Under the pieces are notes generated by a model. It was given only the letters and a program-made list of their open reading frames with translations, made no database searches and had not been told where the DNA came from. From NCBI GenBank assembly GCA_036320915.1, contig JAXBDG010000027.1, forward strand, positions 55,935 to 119,934: a DNA stretch of 64,000 nucleotides. The letters run 5' to 3'. This stretch comes from Linnemannia elongata (lineage: Eukaryota; Mortierellomycota; Mortierellomycetes; Mortierellales; Mortierellaceae). The translations under genes were made by a program, and so were the position numbers. Below, piece after piece: positions 1-10,175 of this stretch (the first letter of the stretch is position 1; each line of letters starts with the position of its first letter).

Positions 1-3000
1 TCATTGACGAACCTTCGGCAGACACGGACAATGCAACTCAGCCCAAGGAGACTGATAACCCAGAGGACAAGGGCAAGGAGGAAGAGTCCAAAAAGGAACT
101 GGCCAAGATCCTGATGCAATTTGATCCGCTTGTCGAAGCTAAAGCTGTCGAAGGTATGAAGGCGCTCATTCCTGATCAGAATAGACTGGTTACACACACT
201 GCAAAACACATATATACCCTATATCCTAACTCCATGGATTCCTTGGACACCCTTTTGCTATAGATACAGCAAACGACGAGGAACCAGAGACAGAAACAGT
301 TCTTTCACGAGGAATGCTCGAGGCCGTACTCTCACCCGACATGTCACTCTCCTCAGCATCTTCACCCAGTACCCCTCAGCAGATAGGTTCACCAAGGACA
401 ACACACGACGTCGAGGTTGCAATGGCTGAGAAGGCCAGGTCTTCATCGACGTCTTCGTCCAAGAAAAAGTCAGAACCTCGACAAAAGAGCCTTCTCTCAT
501 CCGAGACTGCAATCAGCAACAACAATGATCGGGGAACTGTCGGGAGTAATAGCAGTCGGTCTGAGCCACCAAAGCCCAAGGACATTCCATTCGATTTCCA
601 CAAGTTTCTGGAGCAAATGCGACACAGGAGCGCCATCCCCATCACCCGATACTTTCAAAGGTACATCCTATGGCTTGATTGCATTATTTTATGGCCGATT
701 ATGTTGTACTCGTCGAACTCACCATACCTGGTTACCATTGTCGTTACCTAGTTTCCTGAAGGAGTTTGACAAGAAGCCATGGACAGTGAACGAGCAGATC
801 AAGATCATCCACGACTTTTTGGATGTAAGTCACATCGCTCTGTTCAGGCAGGACTTTTTTGCTTGCACTTGAATTTGGCCAGCCAGCTCACCCAAATGAC
901 ATCTTTTCGCCGCAACTCGTATAGTTCATTACAGGAAAGATGGAGATGTGCGAACTCTGGAGGAATGTGTCGGACCAGGAGTTTGAAAACGTCAAGGAGG
1001 GCATGGAGAAACTCGTCATGAACCGTCTTTTCGCCTAGTAAGTGTAGAATCACAGGCGCAGTAATCAAATGCGTTTGAGAAACAACCAGGAATATTTTTT
1101 CGATGCTAACTGCCGACATTTCATTTCTCGCGCTACCTTAGCACGTTCTCGCCTTCAACGACGGATGACGCAGAGCGGGATGAAGTTTTGACACAAAAGA
1201 TCCGGATCTTCCGCTGGATTAAACCTGAGCACTTGGACATTCCTGACAACGCCCAAAACGCAGTATACCTCGATAAGGCGCAAGCTGGTACGTCCGTTCT
1301 GTCATTTCGGTCACTTTCCGATGTGTTTAATATCACTGCGGACTTTTTCAAGGAGGAAGCGATACTGACTGGCCACTACTACTTTTGCCCATTGTAGAGC
1401 TGAAGAAGATCAACAGTTACAAGGCTCCTCGCGACAAGGTCATTTGCATCCTGAACTGCTGCAAGTTCATCTTTAGTAAGTCATTCCTTCCACCGGTCGT
1501 CTCTGATATAGTTTCTGGCTAGTCATATCTAAACAACGGCTAATTTGGCTTATTTTCATTGCATATAGCACTCATTCGTCGGTCAGAGGGCAACTCGAAG
1601 GGAGCAGATACGTTCCTCCCCATTCTCATCTATGTGGTTCTGCAATCCAACCCACCTAATCTTGTTTCCAACGTCCAGTAAGTGTTGGGACTGGTCCACA
1701 TCAATGGTTGTTCTATTTTTCGAAGTCAAGACCCTCTAACGCGCATAAACGTGCATTTTCCGGTTGCCTATAGGTATATCTCAAGGTTCAGGAATCCGGA
1801 CAAACTGCAGGCAGAGGCTGGATACTACTTGGCGTCGCTGGATGGTGCTATTTCGTTTATTGAGACCTTGGAGGCCAGTTCGCTTTCCATTTCTCCTGCA
1901 GAGTTTGATTCGCAGATCGAAAAGACCATGACCGAGCTCAGTCAGGAGAAGGCTAATGCTGCCGCTGCCGCCGAGGTGACCAAGTCACCGGCCAGCTCAA
2001 TTATCTCCGAAACTGGAACTCAGGGCCATCGGAAGCAGGACAGCAAACTGGCAACTCTTCTCGCGGGCACAGCTGCAACACGTAACAGTCGGTCACGGCC
2101 ACCCCTCAATGAGAAGCAGTACCAGTCCCCCGCAGAGACAGCTCAGCTTTCGGAGAAGACGCCTTCGCTCTCGCAGCATCATAGTAGTCGTGCAGGACCC
2201 GAGTCATCATCCAACTTGAACTATTCTAGGTTATCGCCTATGCCTTCGATCAGGAATCCTGCTGCGGCGTTGATTGAGCGTGGTGCCAATTTTGCGACAA
2301 AGACGATACAAAAGCCACTAGATATCATTGAAAAGATGTTCCAGGATAATGGCGATGAAGAAGACATGGCCAAGCCCTATCCACCTCGGCCGACTCAGGA
2401 ACAGTACCAACAACAACAACAACAACAACAACAGTTTTACAATGTCGCTACACCTCCAACCCTGCCTCAACGCCCTGTGCACGTATCCCAGAGTGGCCAG
2501 CAGCAGCAAAGGCCAGCCAACTTGGGCCGTGACGACTCGTTTGCCGAATTTGTTTACGTGCCGGCAGGCCAGACGGTACAGGAGGTGTCACCTCAGCAGC
2601 CAGGAGGATATTACCAACAACAACAGGACGAAGAATACCCCGGTAATGTCCCCCATGCTCGACAGCGGACCATCTCTGGCAACCAGCAGCAACTTCAACA
2701 ACCCCCGCCACCGCAGCAACAACGGCAACAGCAAATGAGTACGGAAGAGTACTTGCAGGCACTCGAGACTTTGACGGACATGTTTCCGTCGTGCGAACGG
2801 GAAGTCTGTGACGTTATCCTCCAGGCAAATGAGGGTCGCCTCAGCCCCAGCATCGACACTCTCCTTGGTATGTTGGGCCTTGTATTTGACCACTTCTGAA
2901 ATGTTCCTTCAGCGTATGCTCGATTTCTGCTGGTAACTTTTTTGACTGACCATGTTTTTTTCTTTTTTTTCTTTATTTTTTTGTTTGTTTGTTTGCTTGT

Positions 3001-3146
3001 TTGTTTATCAATGCGATTTTACAGAAATCTCGTCCGCAAGTGAGAACAGCAACAACCAGGGCAACAACAACCAGACCAACAACACCCAGATCAACAGCAA
3101 TGACACCAACACAATAGAGCAACCAGAGACGAATAAAGAGGTCTAA
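1..3146 (+). CDS. VPS9-domain Rab5-type GEF with C-terminal CUE domain (5' end outside window)
   Basis: This encodes a guanine-nucleotide exchange factor of the Vps9/Rabex-5 family, which activates Rab5-class GTPases on endosomes. Exons read from splice sites: <1-153, 264-660, 752-824, 925-1037, 1142-1287, 1398-1475, 1569-1677, 1774-2867 and 3025-3146; all phases agree. The first exons are acidic and serine-rich. The helical bundle plus VPS9 domain runs from the IPFDFHKFLEQM segment (about 587) to the IETLEA segment (about 1880), and includes the typical stretches DKVICILNCCKFI and GADTFLPILIYVV. A Q-rich linker follows, with CAA/CAG runs at 2403-2433 and 2700-2735. A CUE ubiquitin-binding segment starts near 2740 (EEYLQALETLTDMFPS). 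The last exon is N/T-rich and ends at TAA 3144-3146. The family call is strong; the individual gene symbol is not assigned because the N-terminus is missing. Confidence 0.9.
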
Positions 3147-3548
3147 TTAGCCGGTTCTTACAATCATTACTGTCCGTTGTCCATTGTTCTTTAATTCTAT
3201 GTGGCCAGTCCTGCTTTGGGTAGTGCATGAGCAAAAACGAATGAAACTAGCCACTGTGACAGCGCGCCATGGATGAGTCAAAAAAAATAACATGCATCTT
3301 GGAAAACGTTTGTTCAGGAACCATCAATTTTTTTTTCTCACCATCGGCTTGGGCTTTGATTAATTGATTAGTTCTTGGGCGTATATTTTAGAGGGCATTG
3401 AAGGTGTTAGCTGGCAGTGTATGCCACCAAGGCGTTTGAATTTTGACTGTATCAAAATGGAGCTCAAAAAGTTCATTGAAATTAGTAAACGGGAACTATC
3501 GATTTTATCCAGCATAGAAGAAATGAACGAGGAGCAGGGACTTGTTTT
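3147..3548. other. Intergenic spacer carrying the left arm of an inverted repeat
   Basis: No gene is seen here. The stretch 3311-3371 (GTTCAGGAACCATCA, then GGCTTGGGC about 20 nt further) matches, inverted and imperfectly, 7700-7760 beyond the second Sel1 gene. It marks the outer edge of the inverted duplication. T/A runs make up most of the rest. Confidence 0.6.
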
Positions 3549-5383
3549 CTACCAGAACCTCAGTCTGGAAGATGCCGATATCTTTTTCGTCTTTTCGGTG
3601 GCCTTGGCTGTAAATTCATCCTTGTCGATGAGTTGCTGGACCTCAGACAGGCTACCCTCTGCCTCCTCATATCCAAACTTGGTGGCTTTGACGAACCACT
3701 CCTTCGCTGTCAAGTAGTTCTTTGGCACGCCTTGGCCTTGAAGATACATGGTGCCGATATCGTGCTGGGCTTCTGGCTTGTTATGGTTCGCCGATTTGAG
3801 GAGCCAGACCAGAGCCTCGGAGTAGTCTTGCGAGGTACCTACGCCATCGCGGTATATTCTGCCCACTACACTCTGAGCGGTTGGTGACCCCTGACGAGCG
3901 GCCTTAAGGAACCAAGCAAAGGCTGTGCTATCGCTTTTGGATACGCCGAGACCACTGCTGTACATCTGTCCCATAGCCAATTGAGCCCAGGTGTCGACAT
4001 CCTTGCGGCTGGCAGCCTTTGAGAGCCAGCTGAGTGCAATGTTGTCGTCCTGTGCAACTCCCCTGCCTGTCAGGTACAGGAAGCCGGTCATGGCCTGGGC
4101 GGCTGGAAGGCCTTGGTCAGCTGCTCGGAGATACCATTCCATCGCTTTGCGATAATCCTGCTGGACGCCTCTGCCTCCGTCATATAGAGCTCCGATACAG
4201 AACTGAGCGTGAGCATGTCCTTGGTTGGCGGCCATCATGTACCAGTCCATTGCTGCCGAACAGTCTTTCGCGCCAACAAGACCTAAATCGTGCATAACCC
4301 CTATATAGCACTGCCCTTCTGCATCTCCTTGGTATGCGGCTTTCTTGTACCAACTCAACGCTGTCGAGTGGTTCCGTTCGACTCCAAGTTCCAGGCGATA
4401 GAGGTGTCCGAGGTTACATTGTCCTGCCGGATCTCCTTGATTGGCTGCCTTGAGGTACCAGTAGCGTGCGGCCTCAAAGTCCTGCTCAACACCGTCTCCA
4501 GCCCTGTACATGTCTCCCAGCTCGACTTGTGACTTTGCGTCACCAAGAGATGCCTTGACGACTATAGGCGAAATGTCCCTGGCAGGGGTAATGGCAGTGG
4601 GGTCCTGAGGAGACTGGTGGCTCTGGGAGGTGCTTGTTAGCTTGTCGATGTTTGTTTGTGTATTGTCATTTGTCGGCTCACTGTCGTTCTTTGGTGCAGT
4701 GTCTGTTGACTTGTTGGAGCCCTCTTCTTGATCGGCAGTCGGAACATACTGAGGTGCCCCAGGTTTAGGTCGAAAATCAGGATGGTTGATATGTGAATAG
4801 TTCTCCATAGCCGTCTCCACCAATCCATACACCGGGTTGCGTCTGGGGGTGGTAGAGACAGGCGAGGTAATGAGTTTCAACGCTACATCCTGCTGAGGGG
4901 TGTCATGAACTGTCGCTTCCTTGGGGCTATCTGACAGTGGTAATTGTTGCATAGCCGCGTCCAGGCGCACTGGCAGGTTATCGACAATAATATCCAAGAC
5001 CGCATCCGGGACTGCTGCAATGCGTAACGGTTTTAGACTAGCATCGTCAGACATAAAAATAACAGATATTTGGTCATCAGTGGCTCCCTGTTTGCAGCAA
5101 GCAACTGCTATGTCTTCTCTGTTATTGCGTGTGAATACAATTGAAACACGTACGGCATCCAATCGGCATCTTTCATGAAAGGAACCACTTTCGCGTTATG
5201 ACGGACATAGAGCGCATCGGCAAAGACGAGACGGATATCGTCCCAAAGCACAAAACCCTTCCCGGTTGCGGGATTCGAATGACAGTCGAAGTACACTGTT
5301 GGCGCAGGCGTTATGGTTGGGGTATCGAGGTTGTCTTTACTCACAGGGCGCACTGCCTGGATTTGGGGTTGGTTGTCGTCCAT
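3549..5383 (-). CDS. Sel1-repeat (SLR) protein, copy 1
   Basis: Predicted 572-aa protein from two exons, 5383-5154 and 5037-3549. The 116-nt intron has donor GTACGT and acceptor CTAG. The start at 5383 (MDDNQPQIQ) is chosen because it aligns with the start of the neighbouring paralogue. The N-terminal domain (about 1-110) holds the segments VYFDCHSNP, GFVLWDDI and KVVPF. A low-complexity acidic/Thr-rich linker follows. Eight Sel1-like repeats then run to the C-terminus, each with the pattern A/GQ..LG.MY..G.GV..D...A..WY.KAA.QG. Sel1 repeats form alpha-solenoids that scaffold protein complexes or act in signalling; no catalytic motif is seen. The N-terminal segment has no assigned fold here. 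This copy is intact, unlike its + strand partner. Confidence 0.85.
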
Positions 5384-5743
5384 CACTATGTTGGCAGTCC
5401 CGATGTGGCACTGGTGATGAAGAGATACCGAGGTCCAGGGATTAGAAGTCGATGGTTTGCGGATGAAAAAGGGGATGAATAAAAAACGAAGTAAAAAAAA
5501 AAAACAAAAAAGGAAAGCTGAAGAAACCCCCATGGAGGTTGTAAGGAGTCTTCATCGCCGCATCTTGTCGTCGACCGTTGAACTTGGTCACTTCATCCTT
5601 TTTTCCCTCTTCTCCTTGTCATTTTTCAACCTGTCGCAATCAGTTTTCTGTTCAACATCGCTTCCGCCACTTGGACAGGAGCAGGACCCAGAACCTTCAC
5701 TCATTCAACGACTCATCAGAAGAACCACTCATTCCAAGAAGCC
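5384..5743. other. Divergent spacer between the two Sel1 genes
   Basis: This is the central spacer of the inverted duplication and presumably holds the two divergent promoters. It has an A-rich block near 5491-5515 on the + strand and T/C-rich sequence at 5570-5640. No clear TATA box or open coding segment was recognised. Confidence 0.4.
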
Positions 5744-7506
5744 ATGCAGGACGCCCTCCCTCAACTTCAAGCACTACGCGCCGTGAACAAAAACAGCCGC
5801 GCTCTCACCGCCGCAGACCCCGACGATATCATATATGTCGACTGTCACCAGGACCCATATACAAAGAAGGACTTTGTCCTCTAGGAGGATATCCTTGTCG
5901 CCTTTCATCATGCTGTTCATGTGCGAGATCATGCTAGGGTGGTCCCCTTTCTGAAAGGAGCAGACTATAGGACGTACGTAACGCCAATTCATATATATTC
6001 GTGGCTATCCTTTTCCTGTTGAGGTGGGTTGCTCACTCAAGAATATATTCTTTTATACTTTATCACAGGTTGGAACCGCGACGGATTGCAGCCATTACAG
6101 ATAAAGTTCTGGATGTGATTGTTGATACCCCATTGACGGACATACAGGCTTCATCGATGCCAGACCCATCATCCAGTATGACACCACTCACGACAGACCC
6201 CACACCAGCAACCCCCCTGGAGCCTGAGGAGCCTGCTACTGAGCGCATAGTAACCCACCCCGCTGCACCCCGACGCAACCCGGTCTATGGATTGGAGGAG
6301 ACAGCCATGGACAACTATTCGCATATCAACCATCCTGATTTTCGACCTAAACCTGGGGCACCTCAGTATGTTCCGACTGCCGATCAAGAAGAGAGCTCCA
6401 ACATGTCAGCAGATATTGCATCAAGGAACGATAATGAGCCGACAAATGACAATGCACATGCAAACATCGACAAGCCAACAAGTACCTCCCAGAGCCAGCA
6501 ATCCCCTCAGGACTTCACTGCCATTACCCCTGCCAGGGACATTTCGCCTATAGTCGTCAAGGCATCTCTTGGTGACGCAAAGTCACAAGTCGAGCTGGGA
6601 GACATGTACAGGGCTGGAGACGGTGTTGAGCAGGACTTTGAGGCCGCACGCTACTGGTACCTCAAGGCAGCCAATCAAGGAGATCCGGCAGGACAATGTA
6701 ACCTCGGACACCTCTATCGCCTGGAACTTGGAGTCGAACGGAGCCACTCGACAGCGTTGAGTTGGTACAAGAAAGCCGCATACCAAGGAGATGCGGGAGG
6801 GCAGTGCTTTGTAGGGCTTGTGCACGAGTGCGGGCTTGTTGGCGCTATGGACTACTCCGCGGCCATGGATTGGTACATGATGGCCGCCAGCCAGGGATAT
6901 GCTTACGCTCAATATAGTATCGGAGAACTATATATTATGGGTCACGGTGTCGAGCGGGATTACGACAATGCAGTCGAGTGGCATCTCCAAGCAGCTGCCC
7001 AAGGCCTTCCAGCCGCCCAAGCCACGATCGGCCGGATGTACCTTCATGGCACGGGAGTGAAGCAGAACGAAGCCATTGCCCTGGAATGGTTCGATAAGGC
7101 TGTCAGCCGCAAGGATGTCGACGTCTGGTCCCAAATGACCATGGGACTGATGTATCTCCGTGGCCTTGGTGTATCCAAAAGCGATAGCACAGCCCTTGCT
7201 TGGTTCCTCAAGGCTGCTCGTCGGGGGTCACCAACCGCTCAGAGTGTAGTGGGCAGAATGTACCGCGATGGCGTAGGTACCTCGCAAGACTACTCCAAGG
7301 CTCTGGTCTGGTTCCTCAAGGCCGCAAACCATAATGGGTCATATGTCCAGCACGAGATAGGCGCCATGTATCTTCAAGGCCAAGGCGTTCCCAAGAACTA
7401 TTTGATAGCCAAGGAGTGGTTCATTAAAGCTGCCAAGTTTGGATGTGAGGAGGCTAGGGCGAGCGTATCTGAGGTCCAGCAACTCATCGACAAGGACACC
7501 AAGTAG
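5744..7506 (+). pseudogene. Sel1-repeat protein, copy 2, with an in-frame TAG in exon 1
   Basis: Paralogue of 3549-5383. Exon 1 runs 5744-5973, intron 5974-6068 (GTACGT...CACAG), exon 2 6069-7506, with the same phase-2 junction as copy 1. Translating from ATG 5744 keeps the family's N-terminal domain (YVDCHQDP, then KKDFVL) but meets TAG at 5882-5884. Copy 1 has TGG (Trp) at this position. Sequence after the stop continues the domain in frame (EDILVAFHHAVHVR, VVPFLKG), so this is a nonsense change rather than a wrong start. Eight Sel1 repeats in exon 2 are fully open to TAG 7504-7506. A shorter protein could start at ATG 6157 and would lack the N-terminal domain. Either a recent pseudogene or an N-terminally truncated gene. 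Confidence 0.8.
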
Positions 7507-8035
7507 ATATGTTCTAGACAAAAGTTCTGATAGGAAAAAGAAGGTCTGTTCATTATGTTAGATAATAAATAACTATAGTTCACGTTCACTTATCCCTCTG
7601 ATCATTTCGATTTCCATTTTGTGAGTGCGGCCAAAATTCATACGCCTTGGTGGTGTATTCACTGTCCACGACATCAACAACGCCTCCAAAATACACATAC
7701 AGGAACCATCAGTTGATCAATGCCCAAGCCAACAGTGTGAAACAAAGTGATGGTTCCTGAACAACCATTGTCAAAAATGAGAATTTTTTAGTATTAGCCA
7801 CGTTGCACCGCTACAGTTGCTTAATTCTCGACCTTTTTCGACTCTTCTACTTTCAGCTTTTACTTCGTTTTTGAGTCGTCATGCACGGGTATCTTAACCT
7901 TAAACCAATCATCTCTTGCATCGTTTATCTCCAGCAGTCCCTCTTTTTCAACTGTCATTTACCCTCACCAGCTCATGCACTTTGGAACCAACCTCTCGTT
8001 AGAACCAGCACACAGTCAGGACCTCATGCACACCC
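7507..8035. other. Spacer with the right arm of the inverted repeat
   Basis: The segment 7700-7760 is the inverted counterpart of 3311-3371. It also contains a local inverted pair, AGGAACCATCA near 7703 and TGATGGTTCCT near 7748. No gene is seen. Confidence 0.5.
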
Positions 8036-8525
8036 ATGGAAGACGACCGTCCCGCGGTCCAAGCCCTGCTCTCCGTTACAACGAGCACCCTCACCTCGTC
8101 ACCACACCCCTCTCCCCACCCGCACCCAGTCTAGACCGACTGCCACCAGGACTCCACCGAAAAGAAACCAATCCTCCTCTCAGACGACGTACATCTCGCC
8201 TTTGCAGATGCTCTCATGTTCGAAACAGGACAGGGTGTTGCCATTTTTGAAGTGAGATGATTTTGTTCTGTAAGTAACGCTTTGAGATATGTTGGACGTG
8301 AAGTTTTCTTAAAGGGGCAGAGTTCACCAGTGGCTGAAGTAATATGCTCTTGATGTTTTTATGTACTAGTTCAAAGCCGCTGAGGATTGCTCCCGTTCCG
8401 GGTGTGGTCTTGGATGTTTTTTGAGGAAGGTGCTTTGGTGCACTTGGAGACGGCTCTGCAACAAACGTCAGTCGCGGATATTCCCCAAGACTTAATAATG
8501 GTGGACGGACCTCAGGAGGACTGTG
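8036..8525 (+). pseudogene. Decayed N-terminal relic of the same Sel1-protein family
   Basis: From ATG 8036 the frame reads MEDDRPAVQAL, then TAG at 8132-8134 where the family has a Tyr codon (VYxDCH). The same frame then continues TDCHQDS, LLSDDVHLAFADAL and GVAIFEV, which align with the N-terminal domain of the Sel1 genes at 3.5-7.5 kb. After an intron-like stretch, an acceptor CTAG near 8370 leads into SKPLRIAPVPGVVLDV. This matches the start of exon 2 in both intact-length copies, and then hits TGA near 8420. No Sel1 repeats follow. This is a third, truncated family member with at least two stops. Confidence 0.7.
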
Positions 8526-8627
8526 AAATGTCTGGTGTCGACTCCTGGTCAACAAACTGCCCTCTGGTCTTTGCCTTCACTCCATCATTCCTGATATGGT
8601 CGAGCCCCTCTGCCGTGTCTGTGGAAC

Positions 8628-8705
8628 GATTCTAGTGCCAAGCCAGCACCTCTGATTCTAGTGCCAAGCCAGCACTTCTGATTCTAGTGCCAAGCCAGCA
8701 ACTCT
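8628..8705. repeat. Three tandem copies of a 26-bp unit
   Basis: The unit GATTCTAGTGCCAAGCCAGC plus six bases occurs three times in a row (8628-8653, 8654-8679, 8680-8705) with only one or two differences. Confidence 0.9.
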
Positions 8706-10175
8706 TTTTCAGCTATCCCAAAAAGGACGAAGTGTGGCAAGGCGCACTGTCGGAGTATTGGAGGAACGAACCTGCATCGCGGACTTTATCTGTAGCCTCT
8801 TTTTCCCTAACCCAGACCCTGTCAAGCCCCTTTATGACATCCCCATCCTCATCTTGATCGGTACCAACCTTACCTCCGTCTTGAGGTACCATCATGCCTT
8901 TGTCCGCGAGGACCAAGCCTTTGAACCCCGTTTTGTCCTTGCCGCGGTAGATTTGGCCAAGACCCAAGTTCACGCCCAGTTGGCTGAGAATAAGCGCCAA
9001 GGCGAGGAGCGTGATCTCCCACCCTCAGTCGAGCACCCTCCTGTCGACGACAACTTCCCGACCTACCCTGTATGTTATTTTCCTACCTCTTTGTACTTAT
9101 TTTGCCTGGTCCTTCCTGTTTTCTCTTTTAACTATTTGTTCTCAGTTTAGATGAAGACTTTGTACTTTTTGGAAAGTATTTATTTACACTATAAATTTCT
9201 AAAAACAAGCAAAAAAACAAAAGAGCCTCGTTTAACGTTCCAAGCCCCTTCCAACGTTCCAAGCCCCGTCCAACGTCCAAGCGCAGTCCAATGTCCAACT
9301 CGTACAACGTCCAAGCGCCGTCCAACGTTGCAAGCATCACCCCGGTTCCTACTGTTCACCCGGTTCCCTAGCATAAATAGAACCCTTGTTCCCTGTCTTA
9401 TTCCCCAGTCTTCAATAACTTACTTCCTACATGTCTCCTGTTCTCCCGTTCTTCTGCACACTCTCTTCGTGTCCCTTCTCTTGCAAACCGCTCACTCCTT
9501 CCAGGGTCCTGTCAGATCCTTGAACGTCTCCGATCCCTAAATTATTCTCCATTCCTTTAATTCTATCTCAGTAACTTTATCCTATTTCAGTCCCTTTATT
9601 CTTTTCCAAGGCCTTATTCTTATGTCAGTCCTTTGATTTCTTTCCACTTCTTTGATCCTTGTCCGTCCTTTTTTCGATCTCTTAATCCTTTCAGATCCGT
9701 TTTTTCTTTCCTATCCCTTGATTCTTTCCAACTCCTTGATTCTTTCCAATCCCTTGATTCTTTTCTGCACAGATTTGTTGTTACTCTTCGTTCTTTTCTC
9801 TCCACGCCCTAACGATATCACAGTCGTACTATAGATAAGACGCACATATTTGATACTCAGCGCCTATTGCCTACGTAAAAGACTCCATGCCTTTCTCGTC
9901 ACCCTAACTGCCACAACAACTTTCACACCTTCTCGCCCCCGCACGCTTGTTGACACCACGCCCTTTTCAATCTTGCCTTGTGGCCTCCTTCACAACTTCC
10001 TGTCACTTATTATACCCGTCATTTTATTCCTCACTCCGTTTAAAAATTCCTTGTCACTGCCTCTCTCGAGTGCCTCACCAAGTTCTTCATTTTCCTTATT
10101 TCTGTTCATTTACTCTTCCATTTTGCCTTATCACTCACCACGACATTCTTTGTTCTTCTGGCCGTCGTTTTCACA
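8706..10175. other. Non-coding or decayed region, pyrimidine-rich, with short degenerate repeats
   Basis: An open + strand segment at 8734-9150 has no recognisable domain and sits in decayed surroundings, so it is not called a gene. From about 9236 to 9335 the motif CCAACGTYCCAAGC recurs in degenerate tandem form. From about 9660 to 9770 CCTTGATTCTTTCC-like units repeat. The stretch 9840-10170 is C/T-rich, as expected for a fungal promoter, and leads into the gene at 10176. Confidence 0.5.

Larger units (their letters stand above)
3311..7760. repeat. Inverted duplication containing two head-to-head Sel1-repeat genes
   Basis: Two paralogous genes face away from a centre near 5.56 kb: 3549-5383 on the minus strand and 5744-7506 on the plus strand. 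Their exon-intron layout is the same, with one intron at the same phase-2 position. The 3' flanks also match as inverted copies (3311-3371 against 7700-7760). The duplicated block is therefore larger than the coding parts. The protein-coding parts are very similar for hundreds of residues, while the spacer and first exons have diverged. Confidence 0.75.

Noticed and set aside
5245..5285. A GGATTCGAAT word resembling a tRNA B box
   Set aside because: It lies inside exon 1 of the Sel1 gene and no tRNA stem pattern surrounds it.
8628..8705. Tandem 26-bp repeats considered as a CRISPR-like array
   Set aside because: The units are directly adjacent with no spacers, and the genome is eukaryotic.
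8734..9150. A 138-codon open frame
   Set aside because: Lies in decayed sequence, two frames are open at once, and no family is recognised.
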